Positions 24,066 to 29,842 of a DNA stretch of 29,842 bases are shown piece after piece. The stretch is from the NCBI GenBank assembly GCA_021151805.1, contig JAGKWN010000047.1:1-29842 (forward strand). Reading direction: 5' to 3'. How positions within the stretch are numbered: the stretch's first letter is position 1; each line of letters begins with the position of its first letter. Origin of the DNA: Cytophagaceae bacterium. GTDB taxonomy: Bacteria; Bacteroidota; Bacteroidia; Cytophagales; Cytophagaceae. A program made the position numbers and the translations under genes. The notes beneath the pieces were generated by a model. That model had not been told where the DNA came from and searched no databases. It saw only the letters and a list, made by a program, of their open reading frames with translations.

Positions 24066-25957
24066 AACGCCCCCTTCTTAATCTCTTCTACAACTTCCGG
24101 ATCAAGCAAAGTAGAAGTATCACCCAAGCTGTTTAATTCACCTTCAGCGATCTTTCTTAAAATACGACGCATAATTTTTCCTGAACGTGTTTTCGGTAAG
24201 CCAGGTACAATCTGAATCTTATCGGGCTTGGCAATTGGACCAATCAATTTTACAACACTATCTAAAATCTCTTTACGCAGCTGCTCATGGTTCTTGTCTG
24301 TTTTATCACAGATCACATAGGCATAAATACCTTGCCCCTTGATATCATGCGGATAGCCTACTACAGCAGATTCAATGACGTCTGTCTGCTCGTTGATCGC
24401 ACTTTCAATTTCAGCGGTACCAAATCTATGTCCTGACACATTGATCACATCATCTACCCTGCCCAGAATTCGGTAATAGCCCTTCTCATCACGCTTACAG
24501 CCGTCGCCGGTGAAATAGAGATTGGGGTAAGTAGAGAAATACGTTTGTCTGCACCGCTCATGATCTCCATATGTAGTACGTATGATCGAAGGCCACGGAA
24601 ATTTCATACACAAATTTCCTTCAACATCATTACCTTCAAGAATCGCTCCATTAGCATCTACAATAACAGGCTGTACTCCCGGCAGCGGCAGGGTTGCATA
24701 CGAAGGAATCAATGGAGTAATATTAGCTAATGGGGAGATTAAAATCCCTCCTGTTTCTGTTTGCCACCAGGTATCAACAATCGGACATTTCTTCTTCCCG
24801 ATACGTTCGTCATACCAATGCCATGCTTCTTCATTAATCGGTTCTCCTACCGATCCCAATACTTTTAAAGATGCCAGTGAATATTGTTCCGGTATTTCAT
24901 CGCCAAACGACATCAGCGAGCGTATAGCCGTAGGTGCCGTATAAAAATGTGTGACCTTATATTTATCAATAATTTTCCAGAATCTTCCCGCATCAGGATA
25001 TGTAGGTACCCCTTCAAACATCACCTGTGTAGCCCCTTGCAGCAACGGACCATATACAAGATAGCTATGGCCGGTTATCCAGCCTATATCTGCTGTACAG
25101 AAATACACATCTCCTTTTTTATATTGAAAAACATTAGCAAAGGAAAATGCTGTATATACCATGTACCCGCCTATTGTATGAACAACACCCTTAGGTTTGC
25201 CGGTAGAGCCTGAGGTATATAAAATAAACAAAGGATCTTCTGAGTCCATGACTTCAGCTTCATAAACTGGTGCAACCTGCGCTGCTTCTGCATGCCACCA
25301 GTAATCGCGACCAGGCTTCATAACAACAGCATCACCGGTACGTTTGACAACAATGACTGTTTGAACCGTTTCACATTGCTGTAATGCTTCATCAATCAAT
25401 GATTTTACAGCAATGCTTTTCGCACCTCTATATGAACCATCTGTAGTAATAACTGCTTTTGCCTTGGCATCATTTACGCGGTCAGCTACAGCACTTGCAG
25501 AAAACCCTGCAAAGATCACCGAATGTACCGCTCCTATCCGGGCACATGCCAGCACAGCAATAGCAAGTTCAGGAATCATAGGCATGTAAATACAAACACG
25601 GTCGCCTTTGTTAATACCTTTACTTTTCAATACACCCGCAAATGCACAAACCTGTTCGTATAGTTCCTTATAGGTAATGGCTTTGCCTGTTTCATCTGGG
25701 TTGTTTGATTCCCAATGAATCGCAACCGTATCCGGCATCGCCACGGCATGACGGTCCAATATATTTTCAGTAATGTTTAACTTGCCGCCAATAAACCACT
25801 TTACATCCGGATCAGAAAAATTCCATTCCAGCGTCTTATCCCATTTCTTTTTCCAAATGAATTGCTCAGCCTGTTCTTCCCAATATTTTTCAGGATTTGA
25901 AACACTTGCTGCGTATGCCCGGGTATATTCGTCAAAAGATTGAATTGCTTTAATCAT
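24062..25957 (-). CDS. acs: Acetate--CoA ligase (acetyl-CoA synthetase)
   Basis: A 631-aa adenylate-forming enzyme that converts acetate, ATP and CoA to acetyl-CoA. The N-terminal ACAS domain is followed by the phosphate-binding loop TSGSTGKPKG (248-257), the VDTWWQTETGG motif characteristic of Acs, YFTGDGCKRDEKGYY, GRVDDVINVSGHR, and PKTRSGKIMRR with the catalytic lysine K594, the site of regulatory acetylation in other bacteria. The length is close to E. coli Acs (652 aa). Divergent from the D15-type gene; monocistronic. No acetyltransferase or deacetylase is adjacent. Identification is very secure. Confidence 0.97.
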   Translation of the reverse strand: MIKAIQSFDEYTRAYAASVSNPEKYWEEQAEQFIWKKKWDKTLEWNFSDPDVKWFIGGKLNITENILDRHAVAMPDTVAIHWESNNPDETGKAITYKELYEQVCAFAGVLKSKGINKGDRVCIYMPMIPELAIAVLACARIGAVHSVIFAGFSASAVADRVNDAKAKAVITTDGSYRGAKSIAVKSLIDEALQQCETVQTVIVVKRTGDAVVMKPGRDYWWHAEAAQVAPVYEAEVMDSEDPLFILYTSGSTGKPKGVVHTIGGYMVYTAFSFANVFQYKKGDVYFCTADIGWITGHSYLVYGPLLQGATQVMFEGVPTYPDAGRFWKIIDKYKVTHFYTAPTAIRSLMSFGDEIPEQYSLASLKVLGSVGEPINEEAWHWYDERIGKKKCPIVDTWWQTETGGILISPLANITPLIPSYATLPLPGVQPVIVDANGAILEGNDVEGNLCMKFPWPSIIRTTYGDHERCRQTYFSTYPNLYFTGDGCKRDEKGYYRILGRVDDVINVSGHRFGTAEIESAINEQTDVIESAVVGYPHDIKGQGIYAYVICDKTDKNHEQLRKEILDSVVKLIGPIAKPDKIQIVPGLPKTRSGKIMRRILRKIAEGELNSLGDTSTLLDPEVVEEIKKGAL

Positions 25958-26018
25958 GGTATAAAAAACGGTTAAATAACAAATTAAATATATAAATTTA
26001 AACGATAATTGTGAAAGC

Positions 26019-27440
26019 GTGCATTCGATTTTAAGACATATTCTTTTCCTCCTTTCTATTTTTGCTTTTGCCCAAACAGGCTTCGCTCAGACAGACTCCA
26101 CGCTGTCTTCTTATTTCATTATTGACAGTATACATATTGAAGGCAACAAACGCACCAAAACATTTATCATTGAACGCGAACTGGATTTCAAAGTCGGTGA
26201 TACAATCTTAACAAAGAACATTGAAAGTCGTCTGCAGCGTACACAAAATCGCTTATTCAACACTTCTTTGTTTTTAGAAACCAATACACAGCTTGTTTCA
26301 ACAGACGCAATACATAAAACGGTTAAAGTGGTCGTACGAGAACGGTATTATACCTACATCGTTCCCATCATTGGCCTTGCCGATCGTAACTTCAACGAAT
26401 GGTGGGTACAGCGTAACCACAATCTTAACCGTCTGGATGTAGGACTTTATTTTCTGCAAAAAAATATGCGCGGCAGGAATGAATCGATGAAAATTAAAGT
26501 TGAATTCGGCTTTACAAAAAAAGCCGAATTCACTTATACAATCCCTTACTTAACAAAATCCAGAAAACTTGGATTGATCTACTACATAGGTTATATATTA
26601 AACAAACAGGTAGCCTATAACACCATAGAAAATAAATTATTCTATGTTGAAAGCTCCGCCTTTATCCGCGAGCGTTTCGGTACAGGTATAACATTTACTT
26701 ACAGAAGTAAATTTTACCTGGAACATCAGTTAGGTGCCACCTATTACAACAATGCGATCGGTGATACTGTGGCACAATTAAACCCTACCTATTTTTCAGA
26801 AGGAAGAACCAAACAGGAATATATTTCTTTAAAATATTCCCTGATCAAAGATCACCGGGATATTCGCTATTACCCGTTAAAAGGAACGTACATACGCTTC
26901 GATGCAGAACAGATGGGCCTCGGCATCAACAAGGATATTTCACTTACTGCCTTTAAAGTAGAAATAAGTGTGTACAAGCCTATCAAAAAACGTTTCAATA
27001 TTGCAGGTACGTTAAAAGGTAAAGTTTCTACACCTATACAACAACCGTATTTCAATCAGCGTGGCCTGGGTTATGATAAGGAGGCTGTAAGTGGTTATGA
27101 ACAGTATGTTATAGACGGACAAAAATATATTCTGAGCAAAATAAATTTCAGGTTTAAGTTATTGGATTGGAATGTACCACTACACGACTTCCCCGATGAA
27201 CGATTCTCCAAAATTCCCTTAAAAGTTTTTTTAAAGGCTTACATGGATATGGGTTATGTATGGGATAACCGGACCACCGTATACGCGCAGGGCAACAGAC
27301 ATTACGCCAATACCTACTTGCCTGGCGGTGGCGTAGGGTTTGATTTTGTAACCTATTACGATTTCGTTGTACGTGTGGAATATTCCGTAAACCGTGATTT
27401 GCAAAGCGGTGTATTTATCAACTTCAAGGCGGGAATTTAG
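26019..27440 (+). CDS. D15/BamA-like outer-membrane protein with one POTRA domain
   Basis: A 473-aa exported protein. A Sec signal peptide covers about residues 1-23 (cleavage after TGFAQ or nearby). Residues about 34-112 form a POTRA domain: FIIDSIHIEGNKRTKTFIIERELDFKVGD is the usual opening, and VVVRERYYTYIVP closes it. The rest (about 125-473) is a beta-barrel of the surface-antigen/TamA-BamA type, with SLKYSLIKDHRDIRYYPLKGTYIRFD as the recognisable strand pair and PGGGVGFDF near the end. BamA has five POTRAs, so this is a shorter relative, possibly used in protein or lipid traffic at the outer membrane. The likely start is GTG 26019. Its TAG stop is part of a foldback repeat. Confidence 0.85.
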   Translation: MHSILRHILFLLSIFAFAQTGFAQTDSTLSSYFIIDSIHIEGNKRTKTFIIERELDFKVGDTILTKNIESRLQRTQNRLFNTSLFLETNTQLVSTDAIHKTVKVVVRERYYTYIVPIIGLADRNFNEWWVQRNHNLNRLDVGLYFLQKNMRGRNESMKIKVEFGFTKKAEFTYTIPYLTKSRKLGLIYYIGYILNKQVAYNTIENKLFYVESSAFIRERFGTGITFTYRSKFYLEHQLGATYYNNAIGDTVAQLNPTYFSEGRTKQEYISLKYSLIKDHRDIRYYPLKGTYIRFDAEQMGLGINKDISLTAFKVEISVYKPIKKRFNIAGTLKGKVSTPIQQPYFNQRGLGYDKEAVSGYEQYVIDGQKYILSKINFRFKLLDWNVPLHDFPDERFSKIPLKVFLKAYMDMGYVWDNRTTVYAQGNRHYANTYLPGGGVGFDFVTYYDFVVRVEYSVNRDLQSGVFINFKAGI

Positions 27441-27602
27441 TAGTTAGTAAACAGTGGTCAGTTGTCAGTAAACAGCTAATTCCAAATTCTGTCTATTAAC
27501 TTTAGATTGCCAGCCATAATCATGTGCTTTGTATAGATGATAATAGTTAAGATGCCCATTTTTATTTTATCTGACAACTGACCACTGTTTACTAACTACT
27601 AA
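27438..27602. repeat. Heptamer-phased foldback element, perfect 31-bp arms (CAGTNNT type)
   Basis: The left arm (27438-27468) is the exact reverse complement of the right arm (27572-27602), 31 of 31 bases, with a 103-nt spacer. Both arms are runs of 7-mers (for instance CAGTGGT and CAGTTGT on the left, CTGACAA and CTGACCA on the right), and the left run continues to 27479. The first three bases of the left arm are the TAG stop of the D15-type gene. A minor inner pair CTATTA/TAATAG lies in the spacer. Confidence 0.9.
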
Positions 27603-27658
27603 TTTTCCTATTTTCAAATAATTACTTACTTTCAGGAATTCATAAAAACAATCGATCT

Positions 27659-29764
27659 ATGTTAAAACGCTTTATTGTCTTTCTTACACTCGTATCGTTG
27701 AGTATTGGAAATACCTTTGCAGATGAAGGTATGTGGCTGCCATTTTTGTTGGGCAAGAATTACGAGCAAATGAAGAAGCTTGGTCTTAAAATTACAACAG
27801 AGCAAATCTATTCTGTAAACAATTCCAGCTTAAAAGATGCCATAGTAAATTTTGGAAATTTCTGTACCGGAGAAGTTATTTCTCAGGATGGTTTGATACT
27901 TACTAACCACCACTGCGGGTTTGATGCTATACAATCACACAGCTCGGTAAAAAATGATTATATCACAGATGGTTTCTGGGCCATGGACCGTTCTCAGGAA
28001 TTAAGCAACCCCGGCTTAACCGTTACATTCCTGGTTCGCATGGAAGATGTAACCAGCAGGTTTGCAGGAAAAACAGATGAAGAGCAGGAAGCATTGCTGA
28101 TCGAGCTTGATAAAGAATACAGCGAAGCAGATAAATACACAACTGCTGTTGAAGATTTTTTTGAAGGCAATCAAAAGATCCTTTTTGTTTATCAGATCTT
28201 TAAAGACATCCGTCTGGTAGGTGCTCCCCCATCATCCGTAGGAAAATTCGGCGGTGATACGGATAACTGGATGTGGCCAAGACATACAGGAGATTTTTCT
28301 TTATTCAGAGTATACATGGATAAAGATGGCAAGCCAGCAGAATACTCCAAGGACAACGTTCCATACCACCCACGTACACATTTATCGGTTTCAACAGCTG
28401 GTGTTAAGAAAAATGATTTCTCTATGGTAATGGGTTATCCGGGCAGCACAGAACGTTACATGACTTCTTACGGTGTAGCCATGAATTACTACCAGAGCAA
28501 CCCGGCGAAAATAAAACTCAGAGAAAAGAAACTTGCCCTGATGAAGGAAGATATGGATGCAGATCCCAAAGTACGCATTCAGTATGCTTCTAAATATGCG
28601 CGCGTAAGTAACTACTATAAATACTTTATCGGCCAGAACCAGGGCTTAAAAAGACTGCATGTGATTGAAGACAAACAAGCAGAAGAAGCGGCTTTTGAAG
28701 CATGGGTAAAACAAGACAGCGCACGCACAAAAGAATACGGTCTTGTGCTTGCCAACTATAAAAAAATCTATGACGTGTATGGTACCGTTAACTTACCATA
28801 CGTGTATATACAGGAAGCTGCCTTTGGTACAGAGATTTTAGAGTTTGCTTATAGAGTAAACAAGTTGGTAGAAGCCGGCATTGACACGAAAGAAGGTAAA
28901 GCGGCTTTAGCTGCCGCAGCAGATGAGTACTTTAAAGATTACAACAAAAGCACCGATCAGAAAGTATTTGCTGCGTTGTTGAAAATGTATTATGATGATA
29001 TTGACAAAAGCCTGCACCCGGGTATTTTTAAAGAGGTAGAAAAGAAATACAAAGGTAATTTTGAAAAATATGCAGCTATGGTCTTCGCTAAATCCATGCT
29101 GGCAAACAAAGCAGCCTTCGATGCATTCATGAATGCACCTAGTGCAGCGTTGTTGAAGAAAGATGTTGGCTATATCTGTATGATTTCTATCCTGGGCGAC
29201 TTCAGAGCGAACGTAGGACCAACATTGGGCAGCGTATTCAATGCTTTGGAGTTAGTAAACAAATCATACTTAAAAGCGATTTTAGAGATGCGTTCAGGAG
29301 AAGCTTTATATCCGGATGCAAACTTTACCATGCGACTTACTTATGGAACGGTGCAGGATTATTTCCCGAAAGATGCTGTCTACTATAATTACTTCACCAC
29401 ACTGGATGGTATTATGGAAAAAGAAGATTCAACCAATGAAGAATTTATCGTTCCCAAAAAATTAAAAGAGTTATACCTAAGTAAATCCTATGGCAACTAT
29501 GCAAACGAAGAAGGTAAACTACCTATTTGCTTTATTACAACAAACGATATCACCGGTGGTAATTCCGGTAGTCCGGTGATGAATGATAAAGGCGAATTAA
29601 TAGGCGTTGCATTTGATGGCAACTGGGAAGCCATGAGCGGAGATATCATCTATGAGCCGGCATTGCAGCGTACTATTTGCGTTGATATACGGTATGTGTT
29701 GTTTATGATCGAACAGTATGCAGGTGCTGGCCACCTGATCAAGGAAATGACTTTGGTTAAATAA
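27659..29764 (+). CDS. S46-family dipeptidyl-peptidase, DPP7-like
   Basis: A 701-aa periplasmic serine peptidase that removes dipeptides from free N-termini. A Sec signal peptide covers residues 1-21 (cleavage near TFA). The chymotrypsin-like triad is H85 in LTNHHCGF, an Asp in WMWPRHTGDFSLFR (probably D212) and S636 in TGGNSGSPV; the inserted alpha-helical domain lies between. Eighteen residues after the nucleophile is Gly654 in AFDGNWEAM. In characterised S46 enzymes Gly here goes with DPP7 (broad, hydrophobic P1) and Arg with DPP11 (acidic P1), so DPP7-type specificity is predicted. It is monocistronic, followed by a very strong terminator. Family very secure; specificity inferred. Confidence 0.94.
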   Translation: MLKRFIVFLTLVSLSIGNTFADEGMWLPFLLGKNYEQMKKLGLKITTEQIYSVNNSSLKDAIVNFGNFCTGEVISQDGLILTNHHCGFDAIQSHSSVKNDYITDGFWAMDRSQELSNPGLTVTFLVRMEDVTSRFAGKTDEEQEALLIELDKEYSEADKYTTAVEDFFEGNQKILFVYQIFKDIRLVGAPPSSVGKFGGDTDNWMWPRHTGDFSLFRVYMDKDGKPAEYSKDNVPYHPRTHLSVSTAGVKKNDFSMVMGYPGSTERYMTSYGVAMNYYQSNPAKIKLREKKLALMKEDMDADPKVRIQYASKYARVSNYYKYFIGQNQGLKRLHVIEDKQAEEAAFEAWVKQDSARTKEYGLVLANYKKIYDVYGTVNLPYVYIQEAAFGTEILEFAYRVNKLVEAGIDTKEGKAALAAAADEYFKDYNKSTDQKVFAALLKMYYDDIDKSLHPGIFKEVEKKYKGNFEKYAAMVFAKSMLANKAAFDAFMNAPSAALLKKDVGYICMISILGDFRANVGPTLGSVFNALELVNKSYLKAILEMRSGEALYPDANFTMRLTYGTVQDYFPKDAVYYNYFTTLDGIMEKEDSTNEEFIVPKKLKELYLSKSYGNYANEEGKLPICFITTNDITGGNSGSPVMNDKGELIGVAFDGNWEAMSGDIIYEPALQRTICVDIRYVLFMIEQYAGAGHLIKEMTLVK

Positions 29765-29783
29765 CAATCAACAATTTCTTAAT

Positions 29784-29839
29784 TAAATAAAAAGAGTCCC
29801 GACTCCGATAGCTATCGGGGTCGGGACTCTTTTTATTTA
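29784..29839. terminator. Long palindromic terminator of the S46 peptidase gene
   Basis: A 28-bp arm palindrome with a single T-G mismatch. Left TAAATAAAAAGAGTCCCGA (29784-29802) and its complement at 29821-29839 flank an inner palindrome CCGATAGCTATCGG (29805-29818). The right half ends in a T-run, and the left flank is an A-run, so it can act in both directions. Confidence 0.93.
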
Positions 29840-29842
29840 TAC

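Noticed and set aside
24545..25213. Plus-strand frames inside acs
   Set aside because: Antisense shadows of a strongly conserved enzyme.

Overview
The window looks like chromosome of a member of the Bacteroidota, probably Cytophaga-like. That assignment is inference. It rests on TAnnTTTG-type promoter boxes, few Shine-Dalgarno sequences, an S46 dipeptidyl-peptidase, a 3-TM-insert-free but enlarged Lgt, Sec-exported beta-barrel proteins and moderate GC. No rRNA, tRNA, CRISPR array, transposase or prophage gene was seen.

Layout. Positions 1-1350 form an AT-rich edge: the N-terminal part of a KAP-family P-loop NTPase (minus, runs off the left end), a 58-aa single-pass membrane protein and repeat-rich non-coding DNA. 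From 1353 to 4722 (minus) lie sucD, an outer-membrane beta-barrel protein and rarA. From 4825 to 9730 (plus) lie an EamA exporter, a glycine-rich RRM protein, a DinB-fold protein, and a three-gene set of a rhomboid protease with two exported proteins. From 9747 to 14099 (minus) lie a secreted CE1/PHB-depolymerase-like esterase, a cytoplasmic-type GH13 alpha-amylase, a MepB-family protein and galE. From 14267 to 15727 (plus) are a YjbR-family protein and an extended SDR. From 15735 to 18344 (minus) is a tight run: orphan ABC ATPase, menC, and a small membrane/TPR protein. From 18598 to the right end are nadE, a possible 53-aa protein, a Sua5-type tRNA threonylcarbamoyl-AMP synthase, a four-helix membrane protein, lgt-yidD (overlapping), acs, a single-POTRA D15-type outer-membrane protein and an S46 peptidase with a long palindromic terminator.

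Most genes are housekeeping: TCA cycle (sucD), acetate activation (acs), menaquinone (menC), NAD (nadE), tRNA t6A (Sua5), lipoprotein maturation (lgt), membrane insertion (yidD) and replication-linked repair (rarA). They are not organised into one system.

The most unusual signal is not a gene. At least four intergenic sites carry the same architecture: two inverted arms of about 30-32 bp, each built on a 7-bp period, separated by about 95-111 nt. The arm sequence differs between subfamilies (AATTATG-like, CAGTNNT-like, AGTNACT-like), but the 7-bp phase and the arm spacing are kept. The arms abut, or even supply, the stop codon of the neighbouring gene, and two of them enclose a strong hairpin terminator. 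This looks like a family of heptamer-phased foldback elements, reminiscent in period of cyanobacterial STRR heptamer repeats.
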